A DNA stretch of 64,000 nt, from NCBI GenBank assembly GCA_946699065.1, contig CAMPDV010001324.1:53842-117841 (forward strand), in the 5' to 3' direction. The position numbers were made by a program, and so were the translations under genes. Each line of letters begins with the position of its first letter. Within the stretch, counting starts at the first letter, position 1. Below, piece by piece: positions 11,608 through 22,570 of the stretch. The notes under the pieces were generated by a model. The model made no database searches. It had not been told where the DNA came from and worked only from the letters and a program-made list of their open reading frames with translations. Source of the stretch: Loxodes magnus (taxonomy: Eukaryota > Ciliophora > Karyorelictea > Loxodida > Loxodidae).

Positions 11608-12085
11608 ATATTACATTTTCATCTTTTAATCTCTTTATCTTTGCCTTTTCATCTTCTCTTCTTTTATACTTTTTTCTTTCAAATATTAATTCTACTAATT
11701 TTTATTCCAATTTATTCTTCTTTTTCCTTCCTTTTATCTTTATTACTTAATAATTTTATATTCTTTCTTATACTTCAGACTTATTTCCGAAATTTCTTAG
11801 TTTATTCTTTTAAATTACCTTATATACCTCTTACTACTATCTATTCATTTTTTCTTCTCTTTACAAACTAACTCTAATTTATTAATCCTAATCTGCAACT
11901 CTGTATTTTCCGTCGATATTATTTGTATTATTTCTTCAATCTTTTTTCCTATATCTCAAGATGATCTCTACGATTTTTTAAGTCAGATACCTTTATTTTA
12001 CTATATATTATATAATAAAAAGGCACCTAAGAAATAATCCTCTCTTGGCTCTTTCGTAAAAGACAAGAATAATAATCTAACATAA
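11608..12085. other. Pyrimidine-rich, no gene
   Basis: Strongly T/C-rich plus strand, continuing the bias of the adjacent array with degenerate repeat units. The hydrophobic open frame starting near 11641 is a by-product of this composition. Confidence 0.6.
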
Positions 12086-12727
12086 ATGAATAAGAGCATC
12101 AAAAATATTAAGAAATAGAATCTAAGTAAGCTTTTGCATAATCTGAATAACAACGAATTTACTAATATAATTCAAATTAAAATAAATAAGATAAAGGATA
12201 GAAAAACTAGAGAAAATGTACCAAGAAATGATTTAATCACTAGATCATTAATTTCTATCATTGGAAGAAACTATCGATAAATTCAAATCGTAAATAGAAA
12301 TTAAATTGAAAAAAATGTAATGAAATTCCTCAAATGTTTTAATTCCAATTTTCTAAACTATAATACGAAATAAAATAACTTTAGGAAAAATAAGAATAAT
12401 AACAAGTATAATCAAGTATTCCAATGGAGGTCGAAACGGAATATTAATAATAAGAGGCAAATAAGATATATTTCTATCGTAGAAAGATCCTGTGCTACAT
12501 ATGCTAGAAGAATCACTGCTGAAGAAAATGCTGAAAGAAGGCAGAAATTTAAGAATTAATAAGAAACAAATATTAGAAGAACTCTTCTGCTTCTGACCAA
12601 CAAGGACAGGACAAATTTACAGAAATAAATTTTATAACTCAAGAGTCAACGAGGAGAATAACAACTGGAGAAGAAACTAAACGGATAATTATTTTTTGAG
12701 GTGAAGACAAGGAAGTCGGACTAATGA
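12086..12727 (+). CDS. Basic Gln/Asn/Lys-rich protein, unrecognised
   Basis: A single frame runs from ATG 12086 to TGA 12725-12727, 213 codons with TAA/TAG as Gln. The N-terminal half is Asn/Lys-rich. Around codons 135-165 there is SIVERSCATYARRITAEENA followed by ERRQKFKNQQETN, then a coiled-coil-like stretch rich in Leu, Lys and Gln. Composition resembles the basic, helical ORF1-type proteins elsewhere in the window, but no zinc knuckle is visible, so a LINE origin is only a guess. One uninterrupted frame and a plausible TGA stop make it one of the cleaner ORFs here. Confidence 0.55.
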
Positions 12728-13655
12728 AGTCCTACGACATCCTTTAGCTTAGGAGAGAGCAGGAAAAAATAGAAGTTAACTGTGGAGCTCTTCTCTAAGA
12801 CTATAAACTTAATTTTTCTCTTTTTTTTTATAAATAAAATTCTGAGTAAATCTATTAAAATCTTTCAGATATTGTTTTGATTTTGTTGTATATCTAAACA
12901 AATAAAACTAAAAATTAAAAAAGTAAAAAAGAAAATATAAAAGTGTTTAGCAATGCTAATCATATACAGTCCATATTGTTAAAATCCAAATAAGAGAAAT
13001 ATATATGTAAACATATTAGAAATTATGAAAAGAAGTTATATTAAACACCTTAAAAAAGCTATATACAAATTAAAAAAATATAAAGCATCTTAGAGTTAAT
13101 TTTAGCACACTTATAAAAGATGAAAAGTTGCAGGAAAATAAGTTTCAAGTCAAAAAATTTTGGAAATTACATGGAAAAAACCATAACAAATAAGTTCAAA
13201 TTGAGTAGATCTACATAAGATAAAGTAGATTTTGAGTATGTACATAAGCATCATGCATGATCTCTATAATAAATCATAGGGATATAATTTCTAAAGTGAT
13301 TAAATAAAAATCATAACAATCCATTTAAGTTTAAGTATTATAAAAAGGCTTATTTTTAGGCAGCTAAGATTTAATCGCAAAGATTCTTTGAAAAAGACAG
13401 AAATGCAAGCTCACTAAATTTAATATTTATAAAAAAATCAGAATTCTATGGAGTTTAAAGCGTATTATAAGAAACAAAATTTGATATTCAAAAGATTTGA
13501 AGATACAAAGATCAATCAATCACTTTCGCAAAAGTGTTCAAAACAAAGAATAAATTTTTTAAGGGAAATACATATTAATAGCAATTTTATTTTTGCTTTT
13601 ATAGCTAGATGTTAATTTACCTTAGTTTTAGTTATTAAGAAAAAATAAAAATAAA
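12728..13655. other. AT-rich spacer with no clear gene
   Basis: The plus strand is A-rich with Lys/Gln-rich open frames, but no motif and no repeat to compare with. A coding exon cannot be excluded. Confidence 0.4.
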
Positions 13656-14884
13656 TGAGAAAACTACAGCGTAAATTCATAAGAAGTTCAGATTAACAAG
13701 GATCGATTTCAAGGAAAGCAGTCACTTAATTGCAATTATAACAATTTTCAGTTAATGAAACACAAAAAGGAATTCTAAAACTTCTAAAAATATATCATGT
13801 TTATGCATTAACAAATATATAAACCAATTTATTTTAGCGAAATATTTTTTTAATGGTACTTTATAAATAATTTAATAGTCGACTCAGTTTTATAATTCTT
13901 TCAATTCCAATAAATATCTAGAAAGTATAAGCTCTCATATCGAATAAGCTTTATTTAATTCCATCTTAGAGCATAATTACATGTATGTAAAATTGTAGAA
14001 ATCTAATAGTTAAAATGCTTTTATCTCTCAACCATACATAGGAAAGCTAATTATTTTAAGTATCTTCTTTGAAAATAAATAGCATCCTTTGCTTTATAGT
14101 TTACCTTAAGTGCTTAAGATAAGATAACACTCAATATAATTTACACTGAGCTCTAGAAAGAGCTTATATATATATGCTCAGTTTGCTTATAATAAGTTCA
14201 GTTGAAATTAACTTAGAATGATAGCTGAAAAAGCTCATTAAATAATTAAAATAATCTATCTAAGAAAGCTTATAAGAAGCACAAATGATCAAAGTAAAAG
14301 TCGTCTGTTTGGTAGATTAGGATTGGGGATAACTAGATTTGAAGTATGTTCGAATTTATAGAACTTAAAGAACTTCAAAGAAGTGATCAAAATATCTACC
14401 ATTAAAAGAGATTCTTATGTAAGAAAGGTGTATTCGAGAAAAACAAAAGCATTCAGTGAGAAAGAAATTAGAATAGCTAAAATTGATGGGTCTTGGACTT
14501 AAGTAGATTAAATATCGGATGAAAGTTAGATCATATCAGGAGGAAGGTTAATAATAACTATCGATTTGAAATTATTTTAGAAAATAGTTGAACTTAGAAA
14601 TTTAGAATGCAATTCTAGAGAAATTTACACCGGACTATTTTTGATAAAAAAGACAAGGTTTTTATAGTTTCTGGTACTAATTTCCTTAACAAATAATAAG
14701 CAGAAGTAAGTGAGTGTGAAGTTCTAAATCTCTAATCTTAAAACTTCGATATAATAGCGTAAATTAAGACTTCTGTAAATATTTTTGGATGCGATTAAAT
14801 AGATCAATAAGTATATGTATTTGGTGGCTCTAATTGATCATAGAGAAAATTTATAAGTAAAATAAAATAGTATAATAGCTAGAG
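13656..14884 (+). pseudogene. Kelch-repeat protein, 3' truncated
   Basis: One long plus-strand frame from about 13820 includes YLESISSHIEQALFNSILEH, then ends in Kelch blades: DKVFIVSGTNF around 14660 and QVYVFGGSNWSQRKFISKIK around 14810-14870, where the Trp is TGA. A one-base frame step occurs near 14645. The last blade is cut at 14884 by the start of duplication block R1. It resembles the Kelch part of the RING/Kelch gene at 20.6 kb but lacks a RING; the upstream helical segment may be the equivalent of that gene's coiled coil. The ATG at 13656 is an uncertain choice. Confidence 0.55.
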
Positions 14885-14899
14885 AAATTAGGGATTCGA

Positions 14900-16751
14900 T
14901 TGCTAGTAGTAATTAACTCAAGAGGCGGCTACTTTGGCTGTTTGAATTCCTTCGCAAAAATAATTTCTCATTTATGCGAATTGATCTACTATAGAAACTC
15001 AAATATTCGACTTGAAAGAAATAAGAGTTTAAGGTAATAAATATACTCAGCGTTTCTATAACTATACTTAGCCTATTTAATTCTGGAAATATGTGTTTCA
15101 GTTCAATAAGGAAAATAACTTATATTGTTTTGATATTCATAACGGAAACTGGAGAGCTATGAAATGATAACTTAAAATTTTTATTTTACTAATAATTTTT
15201 TACAGCCACATTAGCTTCCAAATTATAGCCTACATCAGCTTTTACCAATATAATATTCCTATCCTTTAGTTTAAAATTTATGAATAAATATATTATTTTT
15301 TAGCAGAAAAAAGTATATTCAATTCAAGTCTTTAAGCAAATATAAACTTAACTATGATAATCTCTATAAGCTTATAGTTTTGGATACCAAGTAAATTGTT
15401 AATGCACTGAGTCTGTTTAACTTTGCCAAATACAATTTTTCAGTTTCAAAATTTAAAAAACTAGTTTTAAGAGGAAAAGCTTAGATTATAGTTATAGTTA
15501 TAGTTATTGTAATCAAGTTCTTGAGTTTACTTACTAAGTGACTCTAAATTATGACTAAGAAGGTAAAAATCAATTTCTAAGGATTTAGATTTCTAATTTT
15601 CAGTTTTTCAATGAAATAAAAACTAAATATTTTTGCTTAGTTTTTTCAAGTCTTTCATTAAACCTAAGCAATGTAGTTTCATTTACAGTACTATCATCAT
15701 ACTCAATACTATAAGTGAGACGACTCCTTAGAAAAACAGATATCTCTTAGTGAATATCTTAGAAAATAAGAATAGTAGCATAAGTGGACAGAACAAAAAC
15801 CTTAATACCAAGAAAAGCATTATCTTAAGAGTCGTTATCACAATCAGTGCATCAAAGAATAGTAAACCTGTAATAAGAGTTAAGGTAATAAAATAAAAAC
15901 TTGAAAAATTAGAATTGATACTAAAGAAAAAAGGGGAAAAATTAATCTTTTTATTTCCATCTATAGAGTAGGCTAGCAGAAAGATTTTATATAAGATGTG
16001 ACAAAAGCAAAACGAGATTGATTATCAATTCAATCAAATTCCTCAAAAGTTTTAATTTTAGTTTTCGTAATTCCAATATTAATTAAAGAGATGTAGGAAA
16101 AGCAGATATTATATCTGAAAATCATTTAAAGGATGCTAGTATCTTTCTTCATTGTTAAAGACCAAATTTACTATTCCGTTTTAATTGACGATGAATTTGG
16201 CCACTACTTGTCAGTACTCGCTCCATATTCCTAAACACTTGTATCACTTCTTAGTCTATGGCCTTTTTCTCTACTGAATCAGTATTTTCAAGATAGTGGT
16301 TAAAATGAGCTGCGGCCACCATATTTGATAGATCATCATAGGCATTTACTAAACTCTTATCATTTAGTCTTCAGAGATGTTGGTTGAAATAAGTTGCTCA
16401 TTCTTTTGTTAAATTATTGCTTAAGTTATGTACTTTTTTTTACCATTTAATTCCTTTCTTTATGTTCCTCCTTTTAGTGAAGTCTGTCCAACCATAGATA
16501 TAGTGATATCCTTTTTCCGCTGAGTGTATTATTATATCATGCTTCTTCAATCAGTGAATTTGGTTGGTGTATTCTGAGTGCTTGAGTTATGAGTCTAGTT
16601 TCCATTCATAATAAAGAAGGTAGGACTAATTAAAGCGAAGACCCGGTAGAAGAAGAAAGCGCTTCAGGATTTCTCTCCTACTTTGAGGAGGTGGTATAAA
16701 AGCCCTTCTTGAAGCTAACCATTTTTTAAAATATATAATGAAAGCAGACAT
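14900..16751 (-). CDS. Multi-pass membrane protein of unknown family, copy 1
   Basis: The ATG at 16751 gives MSAFIIYFKKWLASRRAFIP, then IPPPQSRREILKRFLLLPG, EKGYHYIYGWTDFTKR, KEWATYFNQHLWRLNDKSL and FNHYLENTDSVEKKA, followed near 15800-16000 by at least two hydrophobic helices (FYFITLTLITGLLFFDALIV; IMLFLVLRFLFCPLMLLFLF). The C-terminal part includes PYWTETHISRIKQAKYSYRN near 15080. The frame is continuous for most of about 600 codons with several TGA Trp codons. A Tyr/Asn microsatellite (ATAGTT)n near 15490 is longer than in copy 2. The second copy shows in-frame substitutions, supporting real coding. Family not recognised. Confidence 0.62.
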
Positions 16752-17084
16752 ATTAACCCATAAAAAAAATAAGATAATTTATTATATATATCATAAAATG
16801 TATTTATTGAATCATAAATCAAGAAAGCACTACAGAAGATAATTTTATTTTAGTTAATAAAAGGATCAAGACCAATATGTATATAAAATAGAAGATATCG
16901 ATTTAAAAATCTAATAATTACTCAAAACATATACTAATATCATATAACTATATCAAGTAGAGAAGCTGAGAGTGAAAATGAAAAAGAAAGTAAAAGAGAA
17001 GAACATAAAAATAAAAAAGTATTAAATTGTATATTTTGTACTTTAAAAAACAAATATGATGAAAGAAATTTCATAAAAATTATA

Positions 17085-17140
17085 AATTTCAGTTCTTAGT
17101 TGAAGTCTTCTTCACATGCTACACACTTAGTTTCTGACAT
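17085..17140 (-). pseudogene. TRIM-like 5' fragment (block R copy 1)
   Basis: Only the first codons, MSETKCVACEEDFNQEL, of the TRIM-like gene remain. Beyond them the sequence bears no relation to the copies in block A. It heads the same divergent spacer as the intact gene. Confidence 0.7.
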
Positions 17141-17299
17141 TTTATTTTTTGAATGAGTGAAAAATAAAGATGTTACTTAATATTTTATTGTATAGATATC
17201 ACTTAAGAAAGTAACTGAAGGTAAATTATTTTTGCATTAATTATATTAGATTACTTATTAAATAATAGTTATTACCTACTTTTAAAATTATTACATTAA

Positions 17300-17830
17300 A
17301 TTGAAGATTTTACCCACTGAATCTAAGTCATTATACAACTTTTAAGAGGAATTAGTGAAAGTCACTTCTAAGATATACTGCTAACTAGAACTAAATCATC
17401 CAAAAATTAGTTTATTAACTAATTTTCCAACCTTGTCACTTCTAAAACGAAGGAGAAATATCTAGGAAGATAAAGAAAAGTAAGAAAATAATAGGGCTTT
17501 CAAAGGAAGTAGTTCAACTATAGAAACTGATAAAAAGAAGAGGAAGATGATTTAAAAATAGTACGATATGCTTAGAATGATAATAGATCGTTAAATGGTT
17601 TAACTATATCTTAGTGATTTTAGAAGCTAATTATTTAATAAGCTTAATCAACATTAGAGAAATATCCAATTAGAGTAATCTATAAAAAGAATTTTGAAAG
17701 TACTTCTAAGCTAGAATAAATGCTTAATATTATAATGTATATTCTTTGATATATCAAGAGGATAAGTTAGAAGAGATATTTAATTGTTGTATTTTCTTAT
17801 ATGAGATAGAGTAACAAGTAAGATATTTGA
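17300..17830 (+). CDS. Unrecognised 176-codon ORF, copy 1 (start codon changed)
   Basis: Same frame and length as the ORF at 46743-47273, ending at TGA 17828-17830, but the ATG is ATT here. The protein starts like the block A gene at 9095, then diverges after QRKQFNYRN into a different tail with EEEDDLKIVRYAQNDNRSLN, GLTISQWFQKL and KYPIRVIYKKNFESTSKLEQ. Several Trp are TGA. The first 75 codons are a shared N-terminal module attached to two unrelated tails in blocks A and R. No family recognised. A start at another codon is possible. Confidence 0.55.
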
Positions 17831-18399
17831 GAGCTCTTAGTAATTTAAAAGATAAAAAAAATAGATCAGAGGCGACGAAGAATGGAAGTAGTCTTAGAGC
17901 TCAGCCTTTAAATCCTTATCTCTAGTTTTCTTTATTAATTACACTCCATTTGGGATGTTAAGAGATTTAATGCTTTAGCCTAGCAGATAAACTTTCCTCT
18001 CAGTTTTCTTTAAAATTCTTCATATTTTTTTCGTTTATTAATATCCATGGTGCATATTTTCTCTACTTAAATAATTTTTAAAATCCTTTTAAAATGTTGT
18101 TTAAGTTTCTTAATTAATTTCATATCGTTTTGGTCGCTTCTTGGATGTGTTCTGATCATTTGTCATAGTATGCTTAGCTATCTAAATTTTAGAATTCGCT
18201 AAGATCTATTTTCTCGAATCATTATTTGAATTTCTTTGAATCTTCTATAGCTTTAATTTTTGAAAGATTATCCTTTTAATTATGGGCTTTTCTATATTCT
18301 TCCGCAATTTTTATCTTTATTTGCCTGACTAATAGTCTTCTATTGGTCTCTATAAAAGAATTTTGTGCTGATAATGCTAGGCGTAATATATTGATCATT

Positions 18400-18990
18400 A
18401 AGAAGTAATCTATCTTCAATTTTCCTTTCTCTTATGTTGTGATGAAGGTTGGATCTTTAAATCTAAATGATAATCTCTCATCAAGTTAAGTAAATATTAG
18501 CCTGCATTATTCTGCTCATACGGTAAAAATTGGGGAATATGCGCATTAAAATCCCCTAATATTAAAATTTATAATCTTTTGCTACTTGCTGCTATTATGT
18601 ATTATTATAGACTTTCTTAAAAGGTTATTAGTTAATCAGAGTCGGATCTTGTAGTGCATATATGTTTATCAAAGCCAGCCGATCATTAAGTGTTAAACCT
18701 ATTAATCTTTTTCTCTAAAATAATTCCACTTGATTGAGATATGCAATGTCCAATACTTTGGTTCTGCAGGTAATTCCATCTTTTATATAAAATGCTACTC
18801 CTTTGCTGTGTTTTGTGTCCAATTTTACTATTGCTCTGAATCCGTATATGTAAGGCATTTCAGCAGTTTGATCTCTAAATATTTCTTAAATCGTCATAAA
18901 ACTTACTTTCTTTCCACATATAAACTTGCTTAATTCTTCCTTATTTGATTTTATTCCTCTGACATTTTCTGTGCCTATGTTTAATTCTGT
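18400..18990 (-). pseudogene. LINE B AP endonuclease domain
   Basis: The domain order is diagnostic: NIGTENVRGIKSNKEELSKF near 18970, TIQEIFRDQ near 18890, HSKGVAFYIKDGI near 18800, LTLNDRLALINIYALQDP near 18670, and after a one-base step ILGDFNAHIPQFLP near 18550. The Asn of the NVRG block, the Glu of IQE and the GDFN-x-H box match exonuclease/endonuclease/phosphatase enzymes of LINEs, which nick target DNA. The frame step between the IYA and GDFN blocks suggests an inactive copy. Confidence 0.82.
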
Positions 18991-19559
18991 CTATTTTATA
19001 ATACTAGTATTCCCTTGTACTTCCTATTTTTCTTGATCCTACTATCCTGCATTTTTAGCTTCCTCTTCTTTAATGGAATGAAACCAAAATCTTTTTTTAA
19101 GTTTACTACTTTTCCTGTACTTATGTCTTCATCTTTTCTACTTGATAGTATCTTCCTTGCCATTTTATTTTATTTTCTATCTTTTTTGAGACAGCTTTGT
19201 GTTTATGCATACTTCCTTCCTGTCACTGTTTTCTAGTCGTTTCAGTTTTTTTACCATATTTCCTATTTTATTTTTTGTTTTTTTTGTAGCTTTTTTCGCT
19301 TTTTTTTCAGTTTTTATTTATTTAATTTTGTAGTTAAGTATCTATTAAAGTCGTTCTGCTTATAAAGTAACTTTAGTATGGCTTAAACTTGATATTTTTG
19401 CTAGAAATTCAAATTGATATTTTATTTGAAGGTTAATCCTCTTCAGTTTTTATTCAATTTTTTTTCCTTCGATATCTGTTTCTCTTTATAGTAAGGTATT
19501 TTCTTCCTAATTTTCAACCTTGTTTTTACTTCTTAGCATTTTAATTACTTATTTTATAG

Positions 19560-20345
19560 CTTTTTTTCTTAAGCCTTAATTTGTGCATGCCCTTTTTGAT
19601 TATAGTTCATACATTTTAAAATTGATGGATGACTCAAGTAAGTACTTATACCTCCTTCGTCTAACTTATTTGGTATACTTTCTGCATCTTTGATCTCCTT
19701 CAATTCTAAATAAATTTTCATTTTCCCATTGGCTCACATTGTACCTTTTACGGTTCCAATTTCTGTACATACTTTTTTTCCGTACTGATCCGATTATTTT
19801 TTACCTGGTTCAAACTTGAATAAATGTTAAGTGCTCAATAAATCGGGTAGTTCTTAATGTTGTAGAATTCTCCCATATTTCTTTGCTCTGTTGGTATTAA
19901 AAAATTTCCATACTTCCACGTTTAATTATTTCCGAATTGTGTGAGTGTTTCTTTATTTTTGAATCATATAATCATTATTCCTTTCTGAAGGATATTCACA
20001 CTCTCAATATTTTCACCTTATTCTTAATTCAGATATCTGAGAAATGCTTGAACGATTTCATTTCTTGCCTTTCTGTCGTACTGAATCTTTGGTTGTAGTT
20101 CTTTTCTTCTAAATTTTTTTTCATAAGTAACTCCTAGTCTTTTAGCAGTTCCAAACTTCGTATTCTCTTTCTGTTTTTTTGCTTCTTTTCTCGTTCTTTT
20201 CTTCCTACATTTTAAAGATTTGCCAAAAGCTTTTTTCTTATTAAATGTCCTAAATTACCTACTTTTTTTGATAGGAAGCTTAGCTTTAAGAGTTCTGTTC
20301 CCTTTTTCTTAGTACTTCTCCTCCTATTAGTTTAAAGTTTTTACA
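19560..20345 (-). pseudogene. LINE B ORF1, decayed CCHC knuckle
   Basis: A very basic head (RKKRTRKEAKKQKENTKF) is followed by FGTAKRLGVTYEKKFRRKEL, then a possible RNA-binding fold with VNILQKGIMIIWFKNKETLT and IGTVKGTMWANGKMKIYLEL (one TGA Trp in each). It ends in CMNYNQKGHAQIKAQE, a zinc-knuckle remnant in which the second Cys is Tyr and the fourth Cys is Ala. The frame steps once near 19770. This ORF1 is not the same family as the three ORF1-like genes at 2, 30 and 32 kb. Confidence 0.7.
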
Positions 20346-20613
20346 ACAGAGACGTTTTTCTTAAAAATAATATCAAAAATCTGATTAAGTAGTAAAAGCT
20401 ATTTAATACCTTTATTAAATTTACCAAGTAGTCCTGATCTAAGATTGGCGGCATGTGGATTGTGAGATTGGTACTTAATATAAAAGCTTAATATTGTCTT
20501 TTAAATAATGTAATAATAGATATTTTAATTTATAATGGTTAGTTTAAATTTTTGATGGTAACTGTTATAAATTACCTTTATAAGCAGTTTTTGTAGTCTA
20601 AATAATAATAAAA

Positions 20614-22143
20614 ATGTAAGCGTTACCAAAATGCTTAATCTGCTTAGAAGATTACAACTTAACTAATGCTCTTCCAACTGTCTTACCTTGTGGACATATT
20701 TACTGTGGTTTGTGTTTGAATACTCAGTACTGATTATAAGGCATAATGTAATGTCCTATTTGTTAAAAAGGATTCCATTTTAGATTTACTTAGCTTAAGA
20801 AAGTGATTTAATAAGAATGATATTTTAAAACTAATAATACATATAAAAGATTTAAGATGCTAGATAGAAATTAAAAGAAACCAAAAGCTAAATTATGCAA
20901 AAATCTAAAACCATTACAACCAAATTATCAAACATTACTAATACTCTCATAATACCATATACTAATATCATCCAATACACTACCATTAACCTACTTTTAT
21001 CTACAACTAATAACACTCAAATATTATACAATCATCCTAATTCCCTATTTACTAATATCTAAAACCAACTAAAATCTAATATAACATAAGCAGTCTAACT
21101 ATATTCCACTATATAACCAGCTTTAATACAAAAGCTATCTAAATTAACTTAAAGTTAAATCTAACTAATAAGATAGAAACTATAATACAATACTAAGTAA
21201 GAAAAATTAAATAACAGTAAAGATAAACTAACCTAACACTTTATATCATCCTATATTCACTTTTTTAATTATAAAATTTAAAAATTAAGTTTATTTAATA
21301 TTTAGACAGAGTAAATAAGATAAGTCTAAGTTTAAATTATAATTCCAGATTATAGTAAAAGTATAGAATATTAAAATAAGTTATATTTAATTGGAGGATA
21401 TAACTAAAATTAAAATAAATGAATAAAAGAAACTTGATAATTTGATTTTGAAGGTAATAATAAAAAACTTAGTAATCTAAACGAGGGAAGAGATAACTTT
21501 GGAATAGCAGCTGCTTAAAAACATCTTTATGTGGTTGGAGGAATTACTAATAATTATCAAGCTTTATAATCAGTAGAAAAGTTAAAGATAGGAAACTAAA
21601 GTAAATGATAAAACTGTTCTTAATTTCCATTCTAAATATCAGGTTAAACTTTAGTAGTAGATAAAGATGAATAAAATATTTATTCTTTTGGAGGTTTAAA
21701 TTAGAAAAAATAATACTTAAAAGAAATATTAAAGTATAATATATAGAATGATAGATGGATTAAGTAAAATTTGAATCTTCCTGAAGCTGTTGCTTTTCCT
21801 ATAGTTTCTTTAGAGCCTTTTGTCATAATTGGAGGTTTAAAAAAATATCCTACGGAAGAATATTCAAGAAGAATATATAAAAGAAACAAAGAATAATGAG
21901 AATAAAGTTAGATTTTTAAAGATATTTTAGCTTTAACGGAGATGAAAATAAGAAATAACTATGGATATGTTTTTGCTATTGAAAAACCAAGAATTTCAAT
22001 AATGAGAATTGATTTAGAGAAATTGAGTTATAAAAGTATTGAAAGTAAGTGACTGATAAACATAATAATAATATCTATATTATTAATAGTATTTATAATA
22101 AATATTATCTCATATGTAAAGAAGTAGTTTAAAGATCTATAAT
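20614..22143 (+). CDS. RING finger / coiled-coil / Kelch / TM protein, copy 1
   Basis: The ATG at 20614 opens a C3HC4 RING: CLICLEDYN, LPCGHIYCGLC, then QYWLQGIMQCPIC, where the conserved Trp before the last CPxC pair is TGA. Removing a 47-nt intron (20803-20849) joins the RING in frame to a helical stretch (TQLKKIQDARQKLKETKSQI onward) and then to Kelch blades: LYLIGGYN (about 21390), HLYVVGG (about 21525), IYSFGGLN (about 21680) and PFVIIGG (about 21825), with KW and RW positions typical of blades. A hydrophobic helix INIIIISILLIVFIINIIS follows. Probably a membrane-tethered E3 ligase adaptor. The TGA just before the TM helix could instead be the stop, so the 3' end is uncertain. Confidence 0.8.
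20803..20849 (+). other. 47-nt GT-AG spliceosomal intron
   Basis: Starts GTGATT and ends ATAAAAG, with a branch-site-like ACTAAT 17 bp before the end. Its removal is needed to join the RING frame to the coiled-coil/Kelch frame; 47 is 2 mod 3, exactly the shift observed. The identical intron lies at 49169-49215 in copy 2. Confidence 0.75.
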
Positions 22144-22570
22144 TAGTTAAATATGTTACTACTTACTTAAAATATTTAAAGCTTCTGAAATAAATAAAGA
22201 ATTAAATTTTATCTAAATATATTTAAAAATTTATTATTCAAATATTATCATTAGATACTAACATAAAACTTAAAATATACCAAGACATATTCAACACAGT
22301 CAAAAAAGCTACCTTTAAATACATCCTTATATTCAAATTATACAAGTACTACTTAGATTACTCTATTATTTATCTAATCAAAACTATAATCAAATAATCA
22401 TTAAGCTATACCTATACCTATACCTATATACTAATTAAGTCATCACTACTATCATCAAGTCAACATCTTCAAGTGTAAAATACATTATTTCCTTTAATCA
22501 TTTAACTAACTACTGTATATACTTAAAATGTCACCTTGACATTTCAAAATTTTTTGAGACTTTCAACGCT
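22144..22570. other. AT-rich spacer with short TATACC repeats
   Basis: Conserved with copy 2 (about 50506-50940). Contains about 4 TATACC-like units near 22415-22440. No gene recognised, although a helical frame continuing from the Kelch gene cannot be excluded. Confidence 0.4.

Larger units (their letters stand above)
17890..20345 (-). mobile_element. LINE B copy 1: ORF1, endonuclease and linker, RT missing
   Basis: The minus strand carries, from the 5' side, a basic ORF1 (20345 to about 19560), an AP-type endonuclease (about 19000 to 18420) and a linker with FKQWFEKIDLSEFQNLDSQA and YYDKWSEHIQEATK (about 18100-18300). The sequence stops at about 17890 before any reverse transcriptase, where a plus-strand host-like ORF ends. 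The element is therefore a 5' fragment, unlike LINE A, which is a 3' fragment. Copy 2 keeps more of the linker but lacks the endonuclease. Confidence 0.8.

Noticed and set aside
11641..11871. 76-codon hydrophobic plus-strand open frame.
   Set aside because: T/C-rich low-complexity DNA next to the CATCTTTT array produces Phe/Leu/Ser/Ile by composition.
22415..22440. TATACC repeats as possible telomere-like sequence.
   Set aside because: Only about four units, inside duplicated AT-rich DNA, without the G-rich strand of ciliate telomeres.
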